This document shows positions 7,854 through 15,629 of a stretch of DNA of 42,023 nucleotides, piece after piece. The stretch is taken from the NCBI GenBank assembly GCA_947476255.1, contig CANJPY010000040.1:1-42023 (forward strand), read 5' to 3'. Every line of letters starts with the position of its first letter. Within the stretch, counting starts at the first letter, position 1. Made by a program: the position numbers and the translations under genes. The notes beneath the pieces were generated by a model. That model searched no databases, was not told the origin of the DNA, and worked only from the letters and a program-made list of their open reading frames with translations. This stretch comes from Chthoniobacteraceae bacterium. GTDB lineage: Bacteria; Verrucomicrobiota; Verrucomicrobiia; Chthoniobacterales; Chthoniobacteraceae.

Positions 7854-8951
7854 CTATCTTGCTCCCGTCGTGGCCTTCAGCCTGCGCACAGTGCGGCCCA
7901 AGACCCACTGGCTAGTCACCTGCGTAGCGATGGCACGCTCGGGGACGCCCTGCTGCCCGTTGTGGATCATCGAAACCACAAGATCCACCGCCGCCTCGCC
8001 CACGAGATCATTCCGCTGGTCCATCCCCGCCCAATACGACCTTTGCTGGCGCCACTCATACTGGATCAACCCTATTTGCCGTGGCACTTCCACCCCGCAA
8101 ACCGACAACCACCGCTCCACTTCATGATACAAAGTGAACAACACATCCGGGCGCACCTGTTTGAGCCACGCGGAAAAGTGCGCAATATCTTTGCGCGCCT
8201 CAGCGATTTTTGTAAACGGCACCAGGGCCTCCTCTCCCGCACGAAACCGCTGCTGCCCGATTAAATATCCAGCCGTAAAACGCCCGTCAATCAGCGCATC
8301 AATCACCGGATCCAACACCAGCGCGGGACGCCTGTACCCGAGTTCCCAAGCGTGTTCGTACGCTTTAAGCGCCAGACTGTATTGGTCGGATCCCGCGAAA
8401 GACAATTCGGGGGAGCGGACGCGCACGCCAGTCACCACCGCTGGAAATTCGTCCCAAACTGCGCGCATGCGCTCGGGCAACTGGTTGGAGCGCAACAAAC
8501 CCACCACCAGGGCGCCGCGTATTCCACGCGCCCTCAAAATGGAGGCAAGCCGCTTTCCGCTGATCGCAGGATCCTGCAGCCAGAACTCGTCCAGCCCATA
8601 GCCCAGTTCCGCCGCCCGCTTGCGCGCCCCCGCCACATAGACGGGCACCGTCGGGTGCGTGCGAAACGCTTCTCGATCCTCGTTGGCATTCAGGAGCGCC
8701 AGCGTCGCCTCAAAACGAGCGGACCCGGTGCGGCGCAACTCCGCCATCAGACAACCGACGGCCGCATTTCTTCTGTAACCAATGGCCGCGGCAGCCGCTT
8801 CGACGACAGAGCGTGTGTCTGAGGAAATCCGCGGGCTTCCGCGCAAAGCGAGGCTCACGGTATTTTTGGAAAAACCGGCATGAGCCGCGACTTGAGCCAT
8901 GGAGGGACGCTGCATGCCTGTATTACTGTCAAACAAATCCAGGGCATGCAA
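7854..8951 (-). CDS. LacI-family transcriptional regulator, probable control of xylA
   Basis: A sugar-responsive DNA-binding repressor of 365 residues. The helix-turn-helix is at the N-terminus: [20 protein letters not shown] (about 17-36), followed by the hinge region ending GYRRNAAVG. The periplasmic-binding-protein-like effector domain runs from about 80 to the end ([44 protein letters not shown]). I chose the TTG at 8951 because GAGGAAGAG sits directly upstream with normal spacing. The first ATG (codon 13, 8915) has no ribosome binding site. It is divergent from the xylose isomerase gene with about 80 bp between starts, the usual arrangement for a local regulator that also represses itself. 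The effector is unknown; xylose is a guess from the neighbour. Confidence 0.92.
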   Translation of the reverse strand: MHALDLFDSNTGMQRPSMAQVAAHAGFSKNTVSLALRGSPRISSDTRSVVEAAAAAIGYRRNAAVGCLMAELRRTGSARFEATLALLNANEDREAFRTHPTVPVYVAGARKRAAELGYGLDEFWLQDPAISGKRLASILRARGIRGALVVGLLRSNQLPERMRAVWDEFPAVVTGVRVRSPELSFAGSDQYSLALKAYEHAWELGYRRPALVLDPVIDALIDGRFTAGYLIGQQRFRAGEEALVPFTKIAEARKDIAHFSAWLKQVRPDVLFTLYHEVERWLSVCGVEVPRQIGLIQYEWRQQRSYWAGMDQRNDLVGEAAVDLVVSMIHNGQQGVPERAIATQVTSQWVLGRTVRRLKATTGAR

Positions 8952-8972
8952 CTCTTCCTCGCTGCTCTAATT

Positions 8973-8987
8973 TGAAAAGCAGTTTCA
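8973..8987. promoter_or_regulatory. Candidate LacI-type operator between lacI-like gene and xylA
   Basis: TGAAA-AGCAG-TTTCA forms a 5-bp inverted repeat around a 5-bp centre. Outer TGAAA/TTTCA arms are common in LacI-family operators. It lies 22 bp from the regulator's TTG start and 45 bp upstream of the xylA ATG, well placed to control both. The inverted repeat is seen; binding is inferred. The centre lacks the usual CG step, which lowers confidence. Confidence 0.45.
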
Positions 8988-9031
8988 GTATGCGATCAGC
9001 ACCCGAACCTCACCCGTTTATCCCAACCCTC

Positions 9032-10345
9032 ATGAGCCATTTCCCCGATATTCCCGTCATTCGTTACGAAGGCACTGCAAGCGACAATCCGCTGGCCTTC
9101 CGCCACTACAACGCCTCTGAAAAAGTAGGGCACAAAACCATGGCCGAACACTTGCGTTTTGGCGCCGCCTACTGGCACGTGATGCGCAATGGGCTCTCCG
9201 ATCCCTTTGGCGCCCCCACCGCGCTCATGCCTTGGGACGACGGTTCTGACTCTCTCGCCAACGCGCTCAAGCGTGTGCCTGTGTTTTTCGAATTTCTCGA
9301 GAAAACAACCATCCCCTATTACTGTTTTCACGACCGCGACATCTCGCCGGAAGGCGCTTCCTTGGCGGAAACTCACAAGAATCTGGATGCCGTAGTCGCC
9401 GCATTTGAAGCCCAACAAAAACAGACGGGGAAGAAGTTGCTCTGGGGCACGGCGTGCCTTTTCGCACACCCGCGTTACGCTCACGGCGCTGGAACCTCTC
9501 CCTCGGCTGACGTATTCGCCTATGCGGCCTCGCAGGTGAAACACGCTCTGGAAGCCACCCACCGACTGGGCGGCGAGGGGTACGTATTCTGGGGCGGTCG
9601 CGAAGGGTACGCCACACTTCTGAACACCAACATGAAGCGCGAGTTGGACCACCTCGCCACGCTCTTGCACATGGCAGTGGATCACGCAAAAAAAATCGGT
9701 TTCAAGGGCCAGTTTTATATCGAACCCAAGCCGCGGGAACCCTCCACCCACCAGTACGACTCCGACGCAGCTGCCTGCCTGAATTTTCTGCGCGAATATC
9801 ACTTGCTCGAACACTTTAAACTCAACCTCGAAACCAACCACGCAACGCTGGCAGGGCACACCATGGAGCACGAAATGGAAGTGGCCATCGCTGCCAACGC
9901 CCTTGGTTCGGTTGACGCCAACCGCGGAGATACCCTCCTGGGCTGGGATACAGACCAGTTCCCGAGCGACCTGTATCTCACCACGAACATCATGCTGCGT
10001 GTTCTCAAAATGGGCGGGTTTACAACGGGCGGTCTGAATTTCGACGCCAAACGCCGGCGCGAATCGCACGAGCCCTCCGATCTTTTCCACGCGCATGTAG
10101 GCGGGATGGATGCTTTTGCGTACGGCCTCAAAGCCGCGCACCGGATCATCGAGAGCGGAAAACTCAACCAGTTCGTGGCAAACCGTTACTCCAGCTTTGA
10201 CTCTGGAATAGGCGCGAAAGTCGAGTCTCGGACCACTTCTCTGGAAGACCTCAACCAGTATGCGCTCGGCATCCACCCCCCTGTACTGCCTAGCGGCCGC
10301 CAGGAGATGCTCGAAAATCTCATCAACGCGCAGATCTTCGGTTAA
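9032..10345 (+). CDS. xylA: Xylose isomerase
   Basis: Converts D-xylose to D-xylulose (and glucose to fructose) in the cytoplasm, a TIM-barrel enzyme needing two divalent metal ions. The start at ATG 9032 gives 437 residues, the normal length for the longer bacterial class; an ATG 14 codons upstream is possible. Visible landmarks are [13 protein letters not shown] with the catalytic His, [20 protein letters not shown], the metal-ligand [45 protein letters not shown], and the C-terminal [11 protein letters not shown]. All metal-binding segments look intact. No xylulokinase or transporter gene follows; a hairpin lies 38 nt after the stop. Regulation is probably through the divergent LacI-type protein. 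Confidence 0.97.
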   Translation: MSHFPDIPVIRYEGTASDNPLAFRHYNASEKVGHKTMAEHLRFGAAYWHVMRNGLSDPFGAPTALMPWDDGSDSLANALKRVPVFFEFLEKTTIPYYCFHDRDISPEGASLAETHKNLDAVVAAFEAQQKQTGKKLLWGTACLFAHPRYAHGAGTSPSADVFAYAASQVKHALEATHRLGGEGYVFWGGREGYATLLNTNMKRELDHLATLLHMAVDHAKKIGFKGQFYIEPKPREPSTHQYDSDAAACLNFLREYHLLEHFKLNLETNHATLAGHTMEHEMEVAIAANALGSVDANRGDTLLGWDTDQFPSDLYLTTNIMLRVLKMGGFTTGGLNFDAKRRRESHEPSDLFHAHVGGMDAFAYGLKAAHRIIESGKLNQFVANRYSSFDSGIGAKVESRTTSLEDLNQYALGIHPPVLPSGRQEMLENLINAQIFG

Positions 10346-10383
10346 CCAAATCGGTTTACCTAATCGTTTTTGTCGGTGCAGCG

Positions 10384-10419
10384 AAGCGACCGGTGTCATG
10401 CCGGTCGCTTTCGTTGTTT
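10384..10419 (+). terminator. Probable terminator after xylA
   Basis: AAGCGACCGG (10384-10393) pairs perfectly with CCGGTCGCTT (10401-10410) over 10 bp with a 7-nt loop, followed by TCGTTGTTT, a weak T-rich tail. It sits 38 nt past the xylA stop in a convergent gap. The strong stem and position support a terminator; the imperfect T-run leaves some doubt. Confidence 0.7.
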
Positions 10420-10480
10420 AGTCCCTCTGCTTTTTTAAAGTACTGAGAAGCCAGATGGCGAAAAGAGCGCGCCCACGGCT

Positions 10481-11173
10481 CTACTTTTGCCAACGCCCTG
10501 AGCGTGTCGCTAATGCCGGAAGTTCTTCGGTACGATACTGGGTTTTCCCAACAGCCCCCCACATGGGCACTCCCGTGGCACGCAAGAAATGGCCACTCAT
10601 GCTTTCCGCAGTATGACACCCCCAACTCCGGACATAGGCGTCTTTAGAGAAAATTCCGGGTCGAAGTTTCACGAGATCGTTTTCATGCAGCCAGACCTTC
10701 GAGCAGCTATCAATGTAGTTGGAATAGTCAAACATCCAGCAGGCTTTGTTTGAATGCCCAAAATACTCCAAATCAGCAATTTTCACCTTCTCCCGATCCC
10801 GGCCCGCATTCAAATACGCGAGAAGTTCGGAGGTCTTTGAAAAATAAACACGCTTCACCTTGTAAGCATCACGCACGGAATCAATGATTGGAACGAGATC
10901 TTTCTTCTCCTCCCCCGCCCGCCTCAAATAAGCAGGCCGATAAACCAGCCATGTGATTTGGGCCTCCGGATTTTTCTCTCGGATCTGCTGAATGCGAATA
11001 CGCGCCGCCCGCACAAAATTCATCCACCAACGGTCATGCGGCGGCGTCTTGTACTGCTCCCATTGATAAAGCGACACCCCACCCGAAATAATAATCACCT
11101 CGGGGGGAGGCTCCGCCTTCAGGGATGAAAGCGCCGAAAAAAAGATAACAAGGCCAAACAATAAAGCACGCAT
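10481..11173 (-). CDS. Secreted protein with possible caspase-like (clan CD) His-Cys pair, function unknown
   Basis: Starting at ATG 11173 (GGGA eight bases upstream) the protein has 230 residues with a clear signal peptide (MRALLFGLVIFFSALSSLKA). A GTG six codons earlier is less likely. The mature part begins EVIIISGGVS, like a first beta strand. Later come ADLEYFGHSN and YVRSWGCHTAESMSGHFLRA, followed by TGVPMWGAV. A Gly-His followed about 46 residues later by a Cys after a predicted strand, then a helix and a Val/Ala strand, resembles the caspase/CHAT/DUF4347 fold layout. This is pattern matching by eye, not a confirmed family. No partner genes are evident; neighbours are convergent xylA and a same-strand SDR gene 39 nt upstream. 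Confidence 0.72.
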   Translation of the reverse strand: MRALLFGLVIFFSALSSLKAEPPPEVIIISGGVSLYQWEQYKTPPHDRWWMNFVRAARIRIQQIREKNPEAQITWLVYRPAYLRRAGEEKKDLVPIIDSVRDAYKVKRVYFSKTSELLAYLNAGRDREKVKIADLEYFGHSNKACWMFDYSNYIDSCSKVWLHENDLVKLRPGIFSKDAYVRSWGCHTAESMSGHFLRATGVPMWGAVGKTQYRTEELPALATRSGRWQK

Positions 11174-11212
11174 AGGCAAGTCCCGGAGCACAGGGAGACA
11201 GTTTTCCCAACC

Positions 11213-12022
11213 TTAAATCGTCTGACTCAAGTACCCGCCGTCCACACGGATGTCCGTGCCAGTGACAAAGCTGGAAGCCGCATGGCTGGCCAGGAACACA
11301 CAGGCTCCAATCAGTTCATGGGACTGGCCAAAGCGCTTCATCGGCGTGTGCCCCCAAATGGCTTGAGTCCGAGCCGACGGCGAACCATCGGGTTGAAACA
11401 AGAGCGCGCGATTTTGTTCGGCGGGGAAAAAGCCGGGGGTAATGGAATTCACCCGAACTCCCTTGGGCGCCCATTCTCGAGCCAAGAATTGAGTCAAATT
11501 CAACACTGCCGCCTTGGCTGAAGAGTAGGCGACAACACGGGAAAGCGGCAAATGCGCGGACACACTCGCAATGTTGATGATGCTTCCACGCCCGCGCTCG
11601 CACATTCCAGGCCCAAAGACCTGACAGGGCACCAGCGCCCCGCCCACCAAGTTTAAGTCAAAAGCAGAAACCCAGTCCTGAGTTTGGATATCTTCGATGG
11701 GCAAAGCTTCAGTGACCGTGACCTTTGGATCGTTGCCCCCCGCCGCATTCACCAAGATCGTTGGCGCACCCAATTCTGCCGTCAACTTGGCAAGAGCCGC
11801 CTCCACGGAAGACCTCTGCGAGGCGTCCGCTTCCACAAAAACCGCCGTTCCCCCGGACTTACGAATGGCCTCAGCCCTTGCCTCACCACGTTCAGCATTA
11901 CGCCCAAGAACAGCCACGTGCGCGCCCGCTGCGGCAAGTCCTTCCGCGAGTGCACCGCCCAAAACCCCCGTTCCACCCAGCACGACGGCAACTTCTCCGG
12001 CCAAATTAAAAAGTGTACTCAT
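11213..12022 (-). CDS. SDR-family dehydrogenase, sugar-acid type (mannonate/fructuronate or gluconate 3/5-dehydrogenase-like)
   Basis: A classical short-chain dehydrogenase/reductase of 269 residues from ATG 12022; in-frame starts further up add 35 unconserved residues. Cofactor motif VVLGGTGVLGGALAEGLAAA is at about 13-32, and NAAGG follows the fourth strand. The catalytic Ser is in INIASVSAH and the YSSAK (Tyr-x-x-x-Lys) motif lies 13-17 residues later. The C-terminus has VTGTDIRVDGGY, the usual SDR end. The LAGEVAVVLGGTGVLGG start and the long insert after NAAGG resemble dehydrogenases acting on D-mannonate/D-fructuronate or ketogluconates, but the substrate is not proven. It would fit with the nearby sugar-metabolism genes. 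It is divergent from the flavoprotein gene. Confidence 0.9.
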   Translation of the reverse strand: MSTLFNLAGEVAVVLGGTGVLGGALAEGLAAAGAHVAVLGRNAERGEARAEAIRKSGGTAVFVEADASQRSSVEAALAKLTAELGAPTILVNAAGGNDPKVTVTEALPIEDIQTQDWVSAFDLNLVGGALVPCQVFGPGMCERGRGSIINIASVSAHLPLSRVVAYSSAKAAVLNLTQFLAREWAPKGVRVNSITPGFFPAEQNRALLFQPDGSPSARTQAIWGHTPMKRFGQSHELIGACVFLASHAASSFVTGTDIRVDGGYLSQTI

Positions 12023-12220
12023 GATCATAAAAGTAATGAACGCTTCCAGACCACCATTTGGGAAGCTCCAACGCAAGCGTCCGTAAATGATTCCTTTCGG
12101 ACAGGCCAAATCCGGGCCAAAAAACATCCTGCCCTCGCCTGCAGCGTTGCGGAGTCGCCCGTATTTATCTTATCCGTGCGGCCGCCGTGACGACCGCTTC
12201 TGTTTAAAAGGGGCACAATC

Positions 12221-13366
12221 ATGGCACGCGCTCTTGCCTACTCCGTTCAAAGATCGCCAACGGCTTCAGCTGTGTTAGGAAATGGCCTTGTGTATGACGT
12301 AGCCATTATCGGTGGGGGGCCAGCGGGCGCGACGTGTGCAACTCTCTGCGCAAGCCAAGGGCGGAGCGTTCTGCTTCTGGAAAGATCTCAGTTTCCCCGC
12401 GATAAAGTTTGCGGAGACTGCCTGAATCCCCTTGCTTGGATCGTTCTAGAACAACTGGGACTGCGCGAACGCACTCTCTTCCTGCCACACTCAGTGCTGG
12501 AAGGTGTTCGTTTTATCGGCACGAACGGCTTGTCCGTTCGTGTTCCCTTGCCTCACAGCCCCCAGCCTGAGCTTGGAATCAGTCGCTCCCAACTCGACCA
12601 ACTGCTGCTCACACGCGCCCGTGAAGCGGGTGTAATCATTCACGAAAACACGCCCCTCAAAAAATTGCGCCGCCTTCCCTCAGGCTGGCAACTGGAGTGC
12701 GACAAGGGAGTGTTTGAAGCCCAACAACTGGTCGCTGCCGATGGCCGAAACTCGACCGTAGCGCGGCAACTCGGACTGCTGCCGCCCCCCCTCGCTGATG
12801 ACCGCATCGCCGTACAAACTCACCTGCCCCAGCCTGCATGCCTCAACAAGGACGTGGTCCTCCAGTTTGTCCGCGAAGGTTATGCAGGGCTCGCCCCCAT
12901 AGGAAACAACCTCGCAAATCTGTGTCTCGTAAGCAGGCCACGCGATCTGGCAGCCATCAAATCGTGGGCAACCGCACAGTTCGACCTCTCCGAGGGACAA
13001 ACGTGGCGGAGTATCGCCCCCCTGCGACGGATGCCGCTGGCCCCCACGCAACCCCGACTCTGGCTCACAGGCGACACCGCTCAAGTCGTGGAACCCTTTA
13101 CCGGCGAAGGCATCGCCTACGCACTACGCACGGGGGCCCTCTGCGCGGAAGCGCTCCTACTGGACAACCCCGCCCTGTACGCAACGCGTCACGCGGCTCT
13201 TTACCGCGGCCGCCTCTGGGTCAACCATCTCGCACGCTGGGCATGCCTCAACCCAAAGGGCGGCTCCGCCCTCTTACTCTTGGGACGTGTCTTCCCCCCT
13301 TTCTTGCAACTCCTCACCAGAAAAGTCGTCGCCAAACAACCACTCCTCTACCCCCAAATTCCTTAA
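12221..13366 (+). CDS. FAD-dependent oxidoreductase, geranylgeranyl reductase-like family
   Basis: A 381-residue flavoprotein. AAGGGG seven bases before the ATG supports the start. The FAD dinucleotide motif is VAIIGGGPAGATCA (about 27-40), followed by LLLERSQFPRDKVCGDCLNP, the PRDKxCG pattern shared by geranylgeranyl reductases and related monooxygenase-fold enzymes. AADGRNSTVARQLG and WLTGDTAQVVEPFTGEGI are the second and third FAD-binding segments. The family saturates isoprenoid chains or modifies quinones and polyketides, usually in or at the membrane. Substrate cannot be assigned. It stands alone, divergent from the SDR gene and convergent with hflC. Confidence 0.88.
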   Translation: MARALAYSVQRSPTASAVLGNGLVYDVAIIGGGPAGATCATLCASQGRSVLLLERSQFPRDKVCGDCLNPLAWIVLEQLGLRERTLFLPHSVLEGVRFIGTNGLSVRVPLPHSPQPELGISRSQLDQLLLTRAREAGVIIHENTPLKKLRRLPSGWQLECDKGVFEAQQLVAADGRNSTVARQLGLLPPPLADDRIAVQTHLPQPACLNKDVVLQFVREGYAGLAPIGNNLANLCLVSRPRDLAAIKSWATAQFDLSEGQTWRSIAPLRRMPLAPTQPRLWLTGDTAQVVEPFTGEGIAYALRTGALCAEALLLDNPALYATRHAALYRGRLWVNHLARWACLNPKGGSALLLLGRVFPPFLQLLTRKVVAKQPLLYPQIP

Positions 13367-13400
13367 CCCCGCCCCTCACCGCCGCCCCCCAAAGTCCCAC

Positions 13401-14396
13401 CTATTTTCCATCCTGCGATCGCACCGCGCCCGGCTTCTCCAGCCCCCCCCCTTTCAACAACCGGAACATCTCCGAGTCGGTCGAAAGCAGCAACGTCGTG
13501 TCTTTTGTGAAAGTGGTGCGGTAGGTCTCCAGCGTTTTTAGAAAACTATAAAACTCAGGCGCCTTGGGATTGCCCCCAAAAGACTTCGCATACAGCGCCG
13601 ACGCACTCGCATCCGCCTCCCCACGGATCTGCTGTGCCTTCAAGTAGGCCCCTGACTGGATCTCGCTCAGATCGCGTTCTTTCTGGCCCGCAATCTTGGC
13701 GGCCTCCCCCTCGCCCTCGGAACGGAAGCGCTGCGCAATTTGCTGCCGCTCGCTTATCATCCGCTGGTAAATGCGCTCAAGAACGTCGGGATTGTAGTTC
13801 ACCCTCTTGAGGCGCAAATCCAAAAGCTCGATTCCAAACTCCGCCAGTTTGCGCCCCGCCGCCGCCGCAATTTCCTGCTCCACCTTAAGCCTGCCCACAC
13901 GTATCGCAGGCAGCACCCCCACGGCCCCGGGCCCATCCGTCTTCAAAGACTCATCCCGCACAGGCTGACGCAGCGGATCCGTACGAACGATCTCGATGAG
14001 CTCGTGCCGCGCCACCGCATTGCGCGTGTCACTCCCCAAAATGTCCTCCAAACGGGACTGCGCACTGCGCTCGTCACGCAAACGCACAAAGTAGGTTTTA
14101 GGATCCGCAATACGCCAGCGAGCAAAGGTTTCCACCCGGATGTACGTTTTGTCCTTGGTTGGAATAGCCACCGGCGCCCCGTCCCATTCCAGAAACCGCT
14201 TGTCCAGCCGGTGCACCTCCTGAATGAAGGGCAGCTTAAAGTGCAGGCCCGGCTCTACCACCGGCTCCCCCACAGGCTTGCCAAACTGGGTTAAAATCAC
14301 CTGGTCCGACTGACTCACCGTGTAAAAAACACCGGAGGCCGCCACCAAAAAGAGGAGGCTTAAGGTTAGTAAAAGAAACGCGCCCACTTTTTTCAT
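13401..14396 (-). CDS. hflC: HflC, SPFH-domain modulator of the FtsH protease
   Basis: Membrane-anchored periplasmic partner of HflK; the pair forms a large cage around the AAA protease FtsH and restrains membrane protein turnover. It has 331 residues. An N-terminal membrane anchor (about 5-25) is followed by the SPFH core: VFYTVSQSDQVILTQFGKPV, VEPGLHFKLPFIQEVHRLDKR and TKDKTYIRVETFARWRI. A long charged coiled coil (about 220-270, ISERQQIAQRFRSEGEGEAAKI) and an FYSFLKTLETYRTTF segment follow, both typical of HflC. It starts 3 nt after the hflK stop, so translation is probably coupled. No ftsH is in the window. Confidence 0.95.
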   Translation of the reverse strand: MKKVGAFLLLTLSLLFLVAASGVFYTVSQSDQVILTQFGKPVGEPVVEPGLHFKLPFIQEVHRLDKRFLEWDGAPVAIPTKDKTYIRVETFARWRIADPKTYFVRLRDERSAQSRLEDILGSDTRNAVARHELIEIVRTDPLRQPVRDESLKTDGPGAVGVLPAIRVGRLKVEQEIAAAAGRKLAEFGIELLDLRLKRVNYNPDVLERIYQRMISERQQIAQRFRSEGEGEAAKIAGQKERDLSEIQSGAYLKAQQIRGEADASASALYAKSFGGNPKAPEFYSFLKTLETYRTTFTKDTTLLLSTDSEMFRLLKGGGLEKPGAVRSQDGK

Positions 14397-14399
14397 AAA

Positions 14400-15440
14400 T
14401 TACCGACCCTCCTGTTTTCTCGGGTTCCCAGAACCAGACGGCGCCGGCGGCGGGGCCGCCAAGGATTGCACCGGCCCCAGGGGAAGCACCGGCAACAACT
14501 GGCGCAGCCCGTCATCAACGATGACTTTCTGCCCCGCATTCGGAAGGGCCTCCGCCAAAGTCTCCAGATACAGCCGGGTTCGCGTCGCCTCGGGAGCCAG
14601 CAGGTACTGCGTAAACTGGAGGTTAAAGGATGCCACATCCCCCTCCGCTTCGTTGACGCGCTTAAACCGGTATCCCTCCGCGGCGCTGACCGTTTGTTCG
14701 GCCTGGCCACGGGCGCGAGGAACTGCCTTGTTGTACTCGCCCACCGCCATATTGATGGCGCTCGCGCGGTCCTGCTGCGCCTTGTTCACCTCGTTGAAGG
14801 AGGCCTCCACCTGCTTGGGGGGATTGACATCCTTGAGTTGCACCCCGTCCACCCTGATCCCGAGCTGATAGCGCCGCGCCAACTCCTGAATCCGCGCAAG
14901 AGCCGCCACCTCAATCTCCTGCCTCCCCACCGTGATCACCTCATCCACGGTGCGATCTCCCACCACCTCGCGCATCGCCGCTTCCGAAAGGTCCCTCAAG
15001 GTCAATTCCGGATGCCGCACGTCGAACAAAAACTCCCTCGGATTATCAATACGGTACTGCACCACCCACTCCACCAGCGCCGCATTGAGATCCCCAGTCA
15101 CCATGGATTTTTCGTCCAGCAGGTTCTTTCCCGGCTGGTAAGGATTGGTGAATCCCGGTGTGGAAAAACCAAATTCAAGCTTTAACTGCCGCCTTGTGGG
15201 GAGCACTAAAACTTCCTCCATTCCCAGAGGGAGCTTGAAATGCAAGCCCGGCTCCACAATCCGCACAAACTTTCCGAACCGCAAAAGCACCCCCTCGGAC
15301 TCCGCCTCCACCGTGTAAAAACACGTCCATAACACGGCCGAGGCAGCCAGTAAAAAAAACGCTGCGAGGCGGGATTTAGAGCCGAAAAACGACTGCAAAT
15401 CCCGATACGGATTCCCCGAACCGCCATAAATATCAGCCAT
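14400..15440 (-). CDS. hflK: HflK, SPFH-domain modulator of the FtsH protease
   Basis: Partner of HflC in the inner membrane. It has 346 residues. A short N-terminal region with Gly/Asn-Pro is followed by one membrane span (about 25-43), then VEAESEGVLLRFGKFVRIVE and PGLHFKLPLGMEEV, the SPFH start. ALVEWVVQYRIDNP and LRDLSEAAMREVVGDRTVDE match the core, and the coiled coil with VNKAQQDRASAINMAVGEYN (about 215-260) matches HflK rather than HflC. The C-terminus is a short Pro/Gly-rich tail. It is the first gene of the hflK-hflC operon; its upstream region contains two tandem arrays, so the promoter lies in or near repeat DNA. The start ATG is well placed relative to family length. Confidence 0.95.
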   Translation of the reverse strand: MADIYGGSGNPYRDLQSFFGSKSRLAAFFLLAASAVLWTCFYTVEAESEGVLLRFGKFVRIVEPGLHFKLPLGMEEVLVLPTRRQLKLEFGFSTPGFTNPYQPGKNLLDEKSMVTGDLNAALVEWVVQYRIDNPREFLFDVRHPELTLRDLSEAAMREVVGDRTVDEVITVGRQEIEVAALARIQELARRYQLGIRVDGVQLKDVNPPKQVEASFNEVNKAQQDRASAINMAVGEYNKAVPRARGQAEQTVSAAEGYRFKRVNEAEGDVASFNLQFTQYLLAPEATRTRLYLETLAEALPNAGQKVIVDDGLRQLLPVLPLGPVQSLAAPPPAPSGSGNPRKQEGR

Positions 15441-15497
15441 AAATTAATAAACCATAAACTACGCGTGTGATGCAACAAGGACAACCGGACCGGCGGT

Positions 15498-15517
15498 CGT
15501 GGCACGCCGTGGCACGC
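15498..15517. repeat. 10-bp tandem repeat, 2 copies
   Basis: The unit CGTGGCACGC occurs at 15498-15507 and 15508-15517. It lies upstream of hflK, in the gap to the Trp-rich protein gene. Confidence 0.8.
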
Positions 15518-15564
15518 CCAGCCCGATCATGCGAAAAGCCAGAGGCTGCAAAGTATTTTTTGCC

Positions 15565-15608
15565 GCCGGGTTCACGCCGGGTTCACGCCGGGTTCACGCT
15601 GGGTTCAC
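15565..15608. repeat. 11-bp tandem repeat, 4 copies
   Basis: The unit GCCGGGTTCAC occurs at 15565-15575, 15576-15586 and 15587-15597, and once with a single change (GCTGGGTTCAC) at 15598-15608. It is intergenic, just past the stop codon of the 15630-16880 gene and about 125 bp upstream of hflK. Confidence 0.93.
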
Positions 15609-15629
15609 GCAAAATGAGACTGGCACGAT

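Noticed and set aside
8996..10399. Long open frame on the minus strand opposite xylA (467 codons)
   Set aside because: It is the antisense shadow of a clear xylose isomerase; its translation has no recognisable motif.
10481..11173. Toxin or defence assignment for the caspase-like protein
   Set aside because: It has a signal peptide and no partner effector, sensor or antitoxin gene nearby.
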